From assembly GCA_013397075.1 (NCBI GenBank), contig VWZS01004810.1, positions 2,409,976 to 2,473,975 on the forward strand: a stretch of DNA of 64,000 nt, written 5' to 3'. Shown piece after piece: positions 11,401 through 23,094 of this stretch. Position 1 is the first letter of the stretch. Each line of letters opens with the position of its first letter. A program made the translations under genes and the position numbers. Source of the stretch: Rhabdornis inornatus (lineage: Eukaryota > Chordata > Aves > Passeriformes > Rhabdornithidae). The notes below the pieces were generated by a model. That model worked only from the letters and a program-made list of their open reading frames with translations, did not search any database and was not told the DNA's origin.

Positions 11401-12291
11401 AGCACAAGTGCTGCTGTAGGTTTATTATCCATCCAAAACTGGGATTGGTCACTTTCCGTGGTTTTGGGATTTTTGTTTTTTTTATTTGGTTTTTATTTTG
11501 TGCATCCATTGCTGCTGCACCTCTCAGAGTCAATTCTTCCCTAAGCAGGAACAAGACCGTGGTTCAAGGTGCTGTGGATGGCAGGTGTGGCATTTTTCTA
11601 ATGACAGATTGTGTCTTTACTGGCACTGCTCAGATATTTTTCCACCTAAGCTTTTTTCCTCACATGATTCAAAAGCTGTGATAAAATTCTCTAAGAAGAA
11701 CCACGTATTTTTAAATGTAACCCAAAATTTAAAATTTTAATTGGAAGATTTCAGCTTTCTAATTGAAATCTCAGCTTTTCTCAGGAAAACAGAAACCTTA
11801 TTTTAGGAAAAAGTGCAAGCATTTGGCATTCTGAGCTTTGAGTAATTGTTGCATTTCTCAAAATGTTCCTGCTAAATAGTCACAGCACAATTGCTCATTC
11901 TTATTTCTTGCTTTATTAATGAGGAATAACTAATTACTTATTTTGTGTGCCCACAAATTATACACCCAAACCTCTCAAAGCATCTCAAAATTTCAGGATA
12001 ATTTAATGATTTGCTGCTGAGATTCCTCTCAGAGGAAAGCCCATGATAAAATCCCACACACTGCCAATCTGCTAAATTTGTCCTTGCTGGTACTGCACAA
12101 CTTTTTGGTGGCAGAGATTTCCCAAACTAGGTCAGGAAAACAAAGCAGGGATGTGTGTGGGGAGGGGGGATCACAAAGAGGAGCAGTATGGATTTAGCCC
12201 TGCTACATATATTAGGTCAGTTAATTGCAGATGGCTTCACAGACCCAAATTAAAGTGCAGCTGATGAAGAATTGTGTTGCCATTGATGGTA
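8482..12291. other. unique non-coding DNA
   Basis: About 3.8 kb without a recognised element. A near-perfect palindrome lies at 11116-11157. Short open frames (for example 10516-10962 minus) overlap frames on the other strand and have no known domain. Confidence 0.6.
11121..11150. repeat. near-perfect 30-bp palindrome
   Basis: Arms tttacttgacttca (11121-11134) and tgaaatcaagtaaa (11137-11150) pair at 13 of 14 positions around a 2-base centre. Flanking tttatt and aataaa extend the symmetry. The spacer is too small for a microRNA hairpin. Confidence 0.7.
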
Positions 12292-12402
12292 AAAAGAAAA
12301 CCAAAAAAAACACACACACACACAAAAAACCAAACCAAACCAAACCAAAACAAAACAAAACAAAATAAAAAAACAACACACACAAAAAAAAAATATATAT
12401 AA
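12292..12402. repeat. compound A-rich simple repeat
   Basis: Contiguous runs of poly-A, (CA)n, (CCAAA)n, (CAAAA)n, (CA)n again and (TA)n. The (CCAAA) part is the complement of the GGTTT repeat found at 46082. Confidence 0.9.
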
Positions 12403-12932
12403 CCAACACCCAAAACCCCTAAAATACGACTCTGTCCTGGACATTAAAACCAGTTTATTGAGGGGAATAGTCTCACACTGAATTTCCCAATGCTGAGCTG
12501 CTCTCAAGGATTTCCTTGATGAAAATAAGATGTTCTATGAATAAACTTTGTGATGTGATGGTGCCGTGCTAGAGCAGAGACATCACAGAATGTTTCCTGC
12601 TGGGAGAATTTCAGAAATCTGTTTTAGCTCCCAGTATGGGAAAAATGGTCCAGGAGGAAATAGAGTCCATGTGGATTTCCTACTGAGATTTATTTTTACA
12701 AAATGGGAGAATTTGCTCTGGCAATGCTCTTTCAATATTTCGCAGCAAATTTGGAATTAAAAAGCGTTTTCAGGCCAGAGCTTGCAGAATTTTTTTTTTT
12801 TTTTTTTGTAAAGTATGGGGCAAAATGCAGAAAGGATTTATCCCCTGGTAGAGTTATCCTTGTGTCCACTGTAGCTCTCACACTTTGCATGGGATACACC
12901 CCAGGACCTCTGGATTTGTTTGTGTCCCTCCA
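12403..12932. other. unique non-coding DNA with an 18-base poly-T run
   Basis: A poly-T tract occupies 12790-12807. No gene signal is seen. Confidence 0.6.
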
Positions 12933-13060
12933 CAGAATCCCAGGATGAACCAGGCTGGAAAAGACCTTTGAGATCATTGAGTCCAACCCATGACCCAACC
13001 CCTCCTCATCAGCTGAACCCTGGCACTGAGTGCCACATCCAGGCTTTTTCACAGGTTTTT
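12933..13060 (-). mobile_element. CR1 LINE 3' end fragment
   Basis: On the plus strand the order is agaatcccaggatgaaccag, ggaaaagacctttgagatc, gagtccaacccatgaccc, ccacatccaggct. This is the reverse complement of a CR1 3' end, of the subfamily with ttggaaaagacc instead of ttggaaggg. Confidence 0.88.
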
Positions 13061-13985
13061 CCACAGGCTGCTGGGAAGCTGGGACCTGGAGAGTGGAGGC
13101 AGCTTGGACCTCTTGGTGGGCACGCAAAGCACGGTGGAAAGAGTCAGAACCTCCTGATGCCGTGGCTCTGACTGTGGGCAAAGGTGCAGCTGATCCCTGC
13201 TTGTGCATTCCAAACCTTTCCCGACATTCCCACTGCACAGCTGCAGTGCTGTCCCATTCTCATGTCGTGTTTAACCCTGCTGGTCCCCTTTGTGATCCAC
13301 TTGTTGGTAAGTCTTGGGATTTATGCCCAAGGTAGACCTAAGGACTGGTTTTAGAGCAGTTTGGCAGAGCCTGGTCTCCACTGGTGAGATGGAAGCTAAG
13401 AAAAATCCTGCAGCACAAGGCTGAGGCCAGCTTGGAGATCTCATTTCAAAGCAGAGGAAACAGCTTTTGCTGTTCCCAGAGTACAAATGTTGTCTTTCCA
13501 ATTGCCACATGTTTGAGCTGACATCAGTCCCTGCAAATAAAATACTGAGCTGTCCAGTGAGGTGGGAGGTTCCTGCTGCTCAAATTCTGCAGTGCTTCAG
13601 GAAATCAGGAGGTCAAGGCTGTGCTTGAGTCCAGCAGATCCATGAGGGTGCCCTGGGTTGTTCCAGGACAGCAAACTCCATCATTGCAGGGTATAACCCA
13701 TCATTTTCAGCTGCAAGGGCCTGGCCCAGCTCCCTGGAGGAAGCTGAAAGAATGAGAGAACACCAGGAGGGAGCTGGGAGAGGGGTGTGGAAAAAGAAAC
13801 TGGGTTGGAAGTAGAAGAAAAAACCAAGACACTTCAAACAGGATGGATTAAATACAAGAATTGTCTGAGCAAATATTTAGCTCTTTATACTCTGCCTGAA
13901 TTTAGAGACCTATTTGAATCAAATTATGTTTTCAGTATTTTCCATTTCTCTCTGGGATGAAATCATCCTTTAAAATATTTATTTT

Positions 13986-14003
13986 ACTGCAAGTACTTGC
14001 AGT
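13986..14003. repeat. 18-bp perfect palindrome
   Basis: actgcaagtacttgcagt equals its own reverse complement. A dimeric protein-binding site is conceivable, but there is no other support. Confidence 0.8.
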
Positions 14004-15909
14004 GGTTTGGTCAAAGTAAAGCAAAACAAAGTTATAAGGATGGTGTTCCTACCTATTTTTTAGAAGTTGGGATGTTCAGTCAGGTGTAAGATTCCGGCTC
14101 AGTTTCTTTTTTTCCAGAAAAGTTTCAAACCTGTACCTCTGGCATTCCAAGCATTTTTTTTCTGCTGGAAAGTGAAAGAGCTGCTGAGCAGGTGAAGGTG
14201 GAGGAGCCTGAGCAAAGAAGGCTGTTGGACCCCCAAACATTTGTGTATTTGCTTTCCCTTGAGCTGCCTGTGGACAAATACAAAAAGGGAACAAATTTTA
14301 GGAAGTCCAGGAGGGAATTTGTGTTTCCCCCTCAGCTGGTGCCATTTGGTGAAGTTCACTAAATCTTGGGATCTTTAGGCTGAAGTTTTCATTGTTCCCT
14401 AGGACCACAGTTTGCTGCTTTTTTGGGTTTTTTTTTCTCTCAGAAAGGAAAGAATAATTAAAGGCAGGTGGTGTCCAAACAGAAGAAAGTCAAAGAAGGA
14501 ATTTCTGTAACAATTTGGGACTTGGCATGACAGGACCTGACTCCAGCTTTAGCAGGTGTGTCTTTACTCAGACCATGAAACTTTGCTGTTGGCAGCTGAT
14601 GGTACAAATTGATTCATGAGAAGCCACAGTACTGGATGAGCTCCTCCAGGAATTCTGGTGTATCCTTAGGTCCAACAGCTCCCAGTTGGATGGTGATTTA
14701 TTGCTGATGGGTATGGAAACCATGCTTCTATTTCCACATTTCCTTCTTTGGGCTGTTCTGAATGCTTTTCTTTAAGATGGTGGTTTGGGAGAAGGCAGCA
14801 GAGAGCACAGGTGCCTTAAAGGGAGCAAGAAACAGAGTTCATCTGTTATCAAAATGTCTCACAGAATTTACCAAGGACAAAAATAATGGGATGTAAACAG
14901 CTGAAAAGCCTAAACACAGCAAGGTGTGAGTGTGGTTTCCTGAACAAACTCCCAGCAGTCTGCAGCAGGATTATCCATTTTTATCCACCTCTCCTTAAAG
15001 GTGAGCACCCCTAATAGAGACCTCAGGCTCCTGTTACCCTCCAGTTTCGCTGAAATAAGATCTGGGATAAAAAGTGCAAGGAATTGAGCCAGCGTAGAAG
15101 TACAGCTGTATTTTGGGAAATTTGGCTCTCAGTTCTGGGAAAGATAAAGCATTTCTTTGGAGAGCTTGGCAGAGTGGTTACCTGCACTCAGCCTCTCTGG
15201 GGACAGAAAATAAATGACATTTTAACTTCCTGCCTGGCACAGGCTGAGCCTGTCAGCCCCAGAAGATGGAGGGATTCTGGGGCACGGGGTTATCCAGGCC
15301 CATTCACAGCTACAGCTGGAATGTAAATAGGCTGAGCCATACAAGAAAATGTTATCTTGCCTGGAGTTTAAATCTCCCAATTCAACTTCCCTTCAAACCT
15401 CTGCTGTATTTCTGCACTGCAGCCCATGGGGAAATGTGTTTTGCTGTGATTCCCTTCTGTCTCTCAGCCCTCCGAAATGTTTCTCCCATCTTTCCCTGCC
15501 TTTTGCATCCCTTCCAGTCCCGGGGAGAACAGAGACCGTTAAAGACCCGACTACAAAGGGCGCAGTGTGGAGCCCTGGGGCAATGCCCGGTTACAAACCC
15601 AGCGCTGCTCTCCGGCAGGAATTGCTGCATCTGCCCTGCAGAGCCAAGGGCAGCGTCTGCCCGGGCATCTCCCCTTCCCTGGAGCCTTTCTTCCCTTTCT
15701 GCCACTGTTACCCAACACTTTTTCCTCCACCTTCCCTGCCACACACCGTAAAATTATTCTGTGTGTAGTCCCCATTCATTCACCTTCCTCTAGAGAATAT
15801 GTATTTCCCCATGGAGGCTCTGGAAAACTGCAGCAGAGCTTTGCTGTCTTTAAACACTCTCTCTTCCCTTTCAAAATTCCCTCCTCTCCTCTTAGAGCCC
15901 ATTGAAAAG

Positions 15910-15927
15910 ATATATATATATATATAT
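15910..15927. repeat. (TA)n microsatellite
   Basis: Nine alternating TA units. Confidence 0.9.
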
Positions 15928-17710
15928 TCCAGCTGTTTAAATTAAGTCTATGGCATAGTTTAGTTCTTACTTAATCCAGAATTTATTAAATCATTCACTG
16001 GACCCTTTGTTTTTTGAAAACTGTTTCTGCATTGAAAACAGACAAAGAAAATAAAAGGGGCAGAGGAGTGGTTCTGGAGGGCTTCTAAGAGAGAAAAATT
16101 TCTTCCTCATAGCTGTAGGTCTCAGCTTGGATGTTCAGTGGTCCTTGCAGAGGTTTTGCAGTATTCCAAGTTCAATGAGAGGTTCAGGACTGGCGTCTGG
16201 GAATGCCACGGGAAGATTTGTGATGGGCAGGGAAGGAGGCAAGAGAGGGATGGGCAGCAGTTAAAAGAAGAGAGATTAGACTTTTCCTTCACTTCTCCAA
16301 ATAATGTTGATCTTGGATTTCAAACTCTTCTTTCATTTGCCTGGCTTGTGATTTATCTCTTCACTTTGAATCCTTTGGTTTAATTTGTTTTAGCTGTTTC
16401 TTTATTCCAAAGGCATAGTGTAGGGTCAGATAAATCCAGTGAAAACTGAATAAAGCATAATTTGATTGTTCTTCAAACAATAAACAGGAATTGTGTTTGT
16501 TTTGGCAGCAAGAAGGAAAGGTCTTCAATGGGCACACTTGGCCACAAATTCATAAAAAACCCTTGTGCACATAGAAAGGAGATGTTTTTTATCTCCACTC
16601 AAGACCTTGGGAATTGAATTGGAATATTCTGTACCCAAGCCCTGCTTGCTCTGTGTCCTGTAGCCCATCATGAGGGAATGGCTGAAGGAAGGAGAGGGTT
16701 TGGGGGTGTCTGGCTTTTCCTCATCCCCCCTGATTAAACTCCAGGTGTCAAATAGCAGCTGTGACCTTTAACTTGCTCTTTATAAAGTTCAAGTTCAATT
16801 CTTCTGATGTTTGCTCTTCCCCAGCTGCAATAAGGTTCACTTTGGTGTGTTGAAACAATTCAGCCTTTTAGCTTCGTAGAGCAAGTGGTGGTGGGGACAA
16901 AACTGAAAGAGTTGGGTTGTTGAGGCAGTAAAAGGCCTGGCTTAGTCTCTGCTATATAAAAACAGCTCAATAATAGTCTTAGAAAGATATTTTATTTGCA
17001 ATGTCTGGATATTTAGAGCTTCCCTTGGGAATTTATGTCCTGAGAGAGGACCAGCCTGGAACAGTCAGATGGAAATTACAGAAAACTGCAATGGAGAGGG
17101 GAAGAAAGTGTTTTCTGCATGTTTCAGACTAACATCCTGCTGTGTCCTTATTTAGAAAGGACCCATAAAGCTGTGTGTCCATTTTAGCCAGCCCAGCTTA
17201 GAGGGGAATCCCCTTTCTTTACAGTAGCAGCCAAATATTTTGGTGACAGTTTAACCACATATCAAGAAACAACTTCTTTCATCAGAATGTTTTCCAATGT
17301 GATTGTATTGTGTTTATTTATTGTATTTCCAGGCTGGAAACAAAATCCAAATGAGGCTGGGGTTTAATCAGTTATAAAGGGCATGACAACCCACGAGCTT
17401 GGGGCCAGCAAAGAGACACCCAGGTGGCAGCTGCTGACTTTCCCCAAATCAGGGGAGTTCTGCCTCATGGAAGTGAGGGCAGGGGCAGAACCTTCCTAAA
17501 GAATTTTGGGACCATGATTTGTCATTACAAATGGCCTTGAACACCTCTTTAGAATCCTGGTGAATAAAGTTGTGTAAAAAGGGTCACTCCTGAGGTGCTG
17601 CTCATGGTTAACTCCTGCTCACACCCAACTGCAGGAGTGCTCAGCTCCCCTCTGCTGCTGCCTCTTCCTCAGCTGTACCTGTGGCAGCCTCCACACCCAT
17701 CCTGTCCTGT

Positions 17711-17972
17711 ATCCCAGAATCCCACAATGGTTTGGGCTGGGAGGGACCTTAAAGATCACCTCATCCCCCCCCTGCCATGGCAGGGACACCTCCCACTGTC
17801 CCAGGCTGCTCCAAGCCCCAATGTCCAGCCTGGCCTTGGGCACTGCCAGGGATCCAGGGGCAGCCACAGCTGCTCTGGGCACCCTGTGCCAGGGCCTGCC
17901 CACCCTCCCAGGGAACAATTCCTTCCCAATATCCCATCCATCCCTGCCCTCTGGCAGCTTAAAGCCATTCCA
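17711..17972 (-). mobile_element. CR1 LINE 3' end, about 260 bp
   Basis: This is a clear minus-strand CR1 3' end. The tail-proximal agaatcccacaatggtttgg is followed by ggaccttaaagatcacctc, ccatggcagggacacctccc, ggggcagccacagctgctct and cagggaacaattccttccc. It is close in sequence to copies at 41283 and 35289 (opposite strand), indicating the same subfamily. Confidence 0.95.
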
Positions 17973-18892
17973 TATGAGCAAATCTCTCACCTATGTGTGA
18001 CTCTTGTCGTTTGAGGGACCCCATGGAAACCCCAGCTACAGGTGGTTGGTAGGGACACAGAAGTGTCTGATGACATTTGTGATCTTGCAAAGGTTAATAT
18101 GGTAATTTTTTAGAAGCTGCCAAAAGGGACAGGTTTTCACCATCTCTGTTACTGCCTTTGGGAATAAATTCCACCCTACTGACAGCTCTGAGCCTGGCTT
18201 TGAGCTTTGTCTAAACACAGATTTGTGCCCTTTTGCTAAATCCTTAAACAACTTTTGCTGAACTCCCTTGAGGCTGTGTCTGATGTGCAGCAATTTACTG
18301 ATGCTGAGCATGACCATGGATGGTTACAGTGCAGCTCTGTGGGAGATTTTTATTCTGTGCATTCTTTGGCTTAATTCACGGGGCATGTCTTGGGGAAGAT
18401 TTTAATTTCCACTGAATAGGAGGCATTCTCTCAATGCCTTTCACTGTGCTAAAAATCCTCGAGCTTTAATATCATGTTTAGCTTCTGCTTTTAACACTAA
18501 ACAATATTTTGATTTGGGAGAACTTGTTGACCTCTGAGGGGAAAATGTGCAACTGCTGAACTCAGCCACATTTGCTGAATATGCTCAAATGATACGTGGG
18601 ATTATAGAGTCCTTAAAGAGAAAAATGGCAGGGGTCTCTAGAAGAGCTATTTCCTTTCTCCCCCCTGGTGAAACAGAGAAATAGATCTGTCTGAAGAGAA
18701 GCAGGGTCTGTTTCTATGGCTTTATGGCTGGCTTTAAGTGCCTGCTTAAACCACCTAAGTATGAATTGGCCTCTGTCTCAGAGCTGAGCAGCCCTGCTGA
18801 GGTGGCAACAAGCCTGGGGCTTGCAGGGGCATGGAAAAGGCTCTGCAGGAATATTAGCCTGGAGTAGGCTCAGGTCTAGCCAGCCTTAAACT
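17973..18892. other. unique non-coding DNA
   Basis: No recognised element or gene signal. Confidence 0.55.
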
Positions 18893-19010
18893 TAGAATTA
18901 TAAAACTGTTTGGGTTGGAAGGGACCTTAAAGACCATCATGTTCATTCCCTGCTGTGGGCAGGGATATTTTCCACCAGACCAGGGTGCTCCAAGCCCCAT
19001 CCAACATGCA
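18893..19010 (-). mobile_element. CR1 LINE 3' end fragment
   Basis: agaattataaaactgtttggg, ttggaagggaccttaaagacc, catgttcattccctgctgtgg, ccaccagaccagggtgctcc form a CR1 3' end on the minus strand, from a different subfamily than the 17711 copy. Confidence 0.88.
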
Positions 19011-21443
19011 GGTTCAGAGTGGGCAGGAGCCCGTGGTGCTTGCAAAGAGTTAAATGAGCCTGCAGAGGGTGCAGAGGGTGAGTGCTGGTCCTGCGTGGGA
19101 TAAAATCCCAGAGGTGCTCTGGGTGTCTCTGCTGAGCCCCAGCACTGAGAGATGCCACAGCCAAAGAGCTCCAAGCAATCCTTCCATTGCAGCCTGCTGG
19201 GATTGAGAGAGGAAGGAAAGTGGATCCCAGGTTTCAGCAATCCATTAGCGAGGAAGTGTCACATAATTCAGGTTTAGGGTTTTAGCTGAATTTTAACTGG
19301 CTGCGTTGTCAGCTCTGGGGGTGCTCTCTGGAGGAGTGATTTAGATGGTGTTTTTTCAGGCAGCTGCTTGTGAGGAGCTGATTCCCCTGCAAAGGTGAAA
19401 ATATGAACCTGGCAAATCCCAAATATCAGACTCTGTTGTAGACAGCTCAGGTACCACTGATTTTGCTGTTTGCCCTCTGGTCATCTACTGGCCATCCACT
19501 GTAAGTAAATGCTCCTGGCTCCCACACTGCAAGCTCAGGCAGAAATGCCACCGGCTAACAGCTGCCTAATGTTTGGCTGATAAATTCATTTAAACAGAAT
19601 CCCAAATGGCAAAGCCTGTAAATGATGGGTTCACATTTTTGATTCACGTGTAAAGAGTGGGGGCGGCAGAGGAGCTGTTGTTTTCGTTCTGCTCTTCTCG
19701 TCTGCTTTTAACCTCAAAACCACTTGGCATGGAAAAACAATTCCCCAAAGGCTCTGAAAATAGCAAATCTGAATAAGCAGAATATTTTGCAAGTGAGATA
19801 GCACACGGACGATCTCAGCAAGAGTGCTCAGAGAGGAGGAACATCAGCAGTCACCTCCGAGGAATGGAGGCATTAATCTGGGAACAGAAAACAAAGAGGA
19901 AACTCAAGCAGACACCTAAACGTGACTCATTAGTGCCATTTGTCCCAATTAACACGCTGAGACAACGGCCTGATTATCTCGGTAGCACTGGGTCATGTTA
20001 CAGCCAGCAGAGTGTCAAGGAGGAATTAGCCCCCATCAGAGTGGGATATAAAGCGCTCCTTACACAGCAGCTGAGTCATGGCCAAGAGAGACCAAATAAA
20101 TCCTGGAGAGGAGAAGTGGTCAATTGATTAGAGCAGAGGAACAAGGGCCGGGGCTCCCAGCCCAACCTCCGGCTTTGGAATGACTCACTGGAGCCCTGGG
20201 CAGAACATCTGACATCCAGCATCCGACCTCTGCGAGCCTCTGCTTCCCAACAGGAGAGAAATTCCATCTGCCCCAGCCAGGGCTGCCTGTGGCTCCCCTG
20301 GACAGTCCCAGCCGTCGCTGGGGACCTGGCTCCCGGCTCCTGGGAGGATTCAGAATTTCTCACTTCCAGCTGCAAACCCTCCAGAGGAGTTTGGTGTCTG
20401 CCCTAAAGGAGATGAAACGAGGCACAAAAGAACATGAGAGAGGGGAGGGAGGGCTAAAGCAGGGGGCAGTGAGATCCATTTGGGGTTTTCTCTTTGTTTC
20501 CTGGAGATTGATACAAGGGATGCTAAATGTGTCCCGGATGAAAACAAATGTTTGTCTTAATGAGCCATTGATTTTGCACTACAATAATTAATGCTGTTGA
20601 CTTGTGATCTTTATAAGAAACTTTTTCATTTCCAGTTCCTGTTCTGTCTCCTAGAAACTGTAAAAGCAGGGATTTATGAGCTTTAGTGGTTTTCTGTTTA
20701 GCAGAAATCGATATTTTTTTTTCTTGATAGAGGCGATTCTTAGGCTGAGAAATGAGATGCTGCTCCTCTGGCTCACTTGCATAGATAGGAAAAAATGGGT
20801 GAATGCATCTCAGCTGAGGCCACCAGCGCTTTGGGGAGGGATTTTATTGATGGAACAGATTTGCAGGGACAGCAAGGTGGCAGAAAGTCTTTGTTTTAGT
20901 ACTTAATGAAGGCAGGTAGAGATTTGCAGTGCTGCTTCTCTAGTGGAGACCTTTAAAGAGTGTGGTTTATTCTCTTTCTATATCTGTCCTCGAGCTGCTT
21001 TGGACTTCAAGAGCTGCCAAAACCTTGCAGTCTGACTTCTGTTACATAATGAAGTGTTTTGAATTACAAGTTGGTCACTGGTGTTGGCATTGAAGTGATT
21101 TATCTCAAAGGTTTTGGTTGCTTGCTGGATGTGTGGTGCAGCTCCAGAGCTTGAGGGGATTGGGATGTTGTAGGGAGGAGCAGCTCTCCTGCAGCCCAGT
21201 TCTACCAAAGGATGGTGAACATGAAAGGAAATACTAAAAAGTGAATCCCACTTTGCCCTCCACTGTTTTTTCCTATACACTTCACTGCTTGTTCTCACTC
21301 AGCCTTTCTCATATGTAAATTGTATAAGAACAGATTGAAGAGCAAAGATTTGCTGCTGGCCTTTCTGCCAATTCTGTGCCTCACCCTGAGCCATTTTAAT
21401 CCTGTCTCCTGGTGAGCAATGATGACTCTGCCCCTCAGCTCTT
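19011..21443. other. non-coding DNA containing a candidate regulatory block
   Basis: No repeat is recognised. The part at about 19600-20260 stands out for motif density and retained CpGs and is listed separately. Open frames at 20076-20375 and 20289-20591 are overlapping and unsupported. Confidence 0.5.
19600..20260. promoter_or_regulatory. candidate distal enhancer with three AP-1/TRE motifs
   Basis: Three perfect TGA(C/G)TCA sites occur at 19923-19929, 20072-20078 and 20181-20187, a span of 265 bp in which the chance expectation is about 0.03 sites. The middle one (gctgagtcatgg) resembles an extended MAF half-site. Homeodomain-like cores (ggcattaatctg, caattaacac, caattgattag) and many CpGs in otherwise AT-leaning DNA surround them. 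There is no sequence proof of conservation; this is a motif-based inference. Confidence 0.35.
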
Positions 21444-21712
21444 AAAACTGCTCAAAGACACAAGATAGCTTGAAACTGAAAGAGGACAGGTTAAATTGGA
21501 TGGTAAGAAGAAATTCTTTGCTCAGAAGGAGGTGAGGCCCTGGCACAGGGTGCCCAGAGCAGCTGTGGCTGCCCCTGGATCCCTGGCAGTGCCCAAGGTC
21601 AGGCTGGACATTGGGGCTTGGAGCAGCCTGGGACAGTGGGAAGGGTCCCTGCCCATGGAATGGAATGAGATGATCTTTGACGTTCCTTCCAACCTTTATC
21701 ATTCTGATTCTA
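21444..21712 (+). mobile_element. CR1 LINE 3' end, about 270 bp
   Basis: cttgaaactgaaagaggaca, aagaagaaattctttgctc, ccctggcacagggtgcccag, gcccctggatccctggcag, gttccttccaacctttatc and a tail of attctgattcta. Its first 20 bases (aaaactgctcaaagacacaa) recur at the 5' end of the minus-strand copy at 28471-28750 but not in the longer copies at 34853 and 47330. Confidence 0.93.
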
Positions 21713-22837
21713 AATATATATGACAAAACATATAACATTTTCACATGGGAATGAATGGATGAATGAATGAATGAATGAATGAATGAATGAATATTTATTT
21801 ATTTATTGACATATCTGTGATCCACCAAGCTCAGTCTGGTTTTCGACTCTCCCCTCACCCCCACCTTGTTTTTGTGTAGGAAAGCACTGAGCTGGTTACA
21901 GACTGTGTGACGCTGCCATGGACAGGGAGCTGCATTTTGCTCTCAGTACTTTGTTCACCTCCCCCCTGCCAAGAAGTGCTGTAGGTAAGGAGGGAAAGCA
22001 GAGCAGTCAGTGCTGGCAAGGACTGGCTGCACAGGGAGCGCCTGTGAAGCTGCTCTGCTCTGCAGGCTCCAGGTGTGCTCACAGCCCCTCGGGTTAATCC
22101 CTGCATATCCCTGCTGTTTTCCTGCTGGGAAGGGGGAATTTCATCCCTTACTGCTCAAACCTACAGCAGCCTTCGGGATGAAATGGAGATGTTAGCAGGT
22201 AATCCGAAGGAAGGGGGCACAGAATGCTCAGATTTCCTCATCATTTCCCTCGAAAGAAGGAGCCCTTTATTCCAGGATATTTTTAAAGGAAATAAGGAAC
22301 TTCCAGTGCGTTTGCATTTTCCAGGGGGATGTCTCTGTGTGGTCATGCATGAATAGGGTACCTTGCCTGTACAAACAGGTAATGACCATCCCAGCTTAGG
22401 CATAATTTTGAGTTTAGCTTTTGATAGTAATGTGACCAAAAAGTATGAGGTAGGTACTGTCTGGATGAAAGGTAATGATTTCCTGTGAGACAGTAATGTC
22501 TTTAACAGAAAAACATCTCAGGAGGGAGCAGGATCACTGTAGATACTTGATAGCTTTTGCAGGGATTTGTGTTATTAATGCAAACACCACAGAGTCTTCC
22601 TTGGAAAAATAATTTAATTGTTGAAATTGTGTGTTGTGTAGAAAATAATTATGGGTGCAACAATGCTGAGCACTTCCAGAAACTCCTGGGTAATTTTCTC
22701 TTAAGGGAAGGGAAATGTTTTTCTGCCAGATGTGACAAACGGTGGGAAAGCCTAAACACATTTACAGGGAATGTAATTGTAGCAAAAAGCCAGAGCATGG
22801 CACAGCTGAAGGGCAGCCCCTGGGTTAGAAGTGCACA
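21713..22837. other. non-coding DNA
   Basis: Apart from the (GAAT)n repeat at 21750-21808, I see no repeat family or gene signal. Confidence 0.55.
21750..21808. repeat. (GAAT)n then (TTTA)n microsatellite
   Basis: About ten GAAT units followed by four TTTA-type units. Confidence 0.92.
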
Positions 22838-22906
22838 ATCATTTAGGTTGGAAAAGAACTCTGAGGCCATAGAGTGCAACCATCAACCCATCCCTGCCAA
22901 GTCCAA
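22838..22906 (-). mobile_element. CR1 LINE 3' end, short
   Basis: aatcatttaggttggaaaag, aactctgaggccatagagtg, caaccatcaacccatccctg, ccaagtcc. This is the 3' end of a CR1 of the ttggaaaaga subfamily on the minus strand, interrupted by the next copy. Confidence 0.8.
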
Positions 22907-22910
22907 GTGA

Positions 22911-23094
22911 ATCAGAGAGTCACAGGATGATTTGGGCCAAAAGGGACCTTGAAGCTCATCCCATCCCACCCCTGCCATGGCAGGGACACCTCCCACTGTC
23001 CCAGGCTGCTCCCAGCCCCAATGTCCAACCTGGCCTTGGACACTGCCAGGGATCCAGGGGCAGCCACAGCTGCTCTGGGCACCCTGTGCCAGGG
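22911..23094 (-). mobile_element. CR1 LINE 3' end next to an older copy
   Basis: cagagagtcacaggatgatt, gggaccttgaagctcatccc, ccatggcagggacacctccc, gccacagctgctctgggcac, ending at gtgccagggct. It lies in the same orientation 5 bp from the preceding CR1. The following ctcagcaccctcatgatg may be the resumed sequence of the older copy, which would make this a nested insertion. Confidence 0.92.

Larger units (their letters stand above)
13061..17710. other. unique non-coding DNA
   Basis: About 4.6 kb. It contains an 18-bp perfect palindrome at 13986-14003, an alternating (TA)n run at 15910-15927, and a somewhat CpG-richer patch at about 15520-15680 where frames are open on both strands. No exon structure can be supported. 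Confidence 0.6.

Noticed and set aside
12732..13238. 168-codon minus-strand frame
   Set aside because: It crosses a CR1 fragment and an 18-base poly-T tract read as lysine; no domain.
15266..15775. Overlapping frames up to 161 codons on both strands
   Set aside because: Frames on both strands are open through a GC-richer patch, there is no recognisable domain and no splice or start context that favours one.
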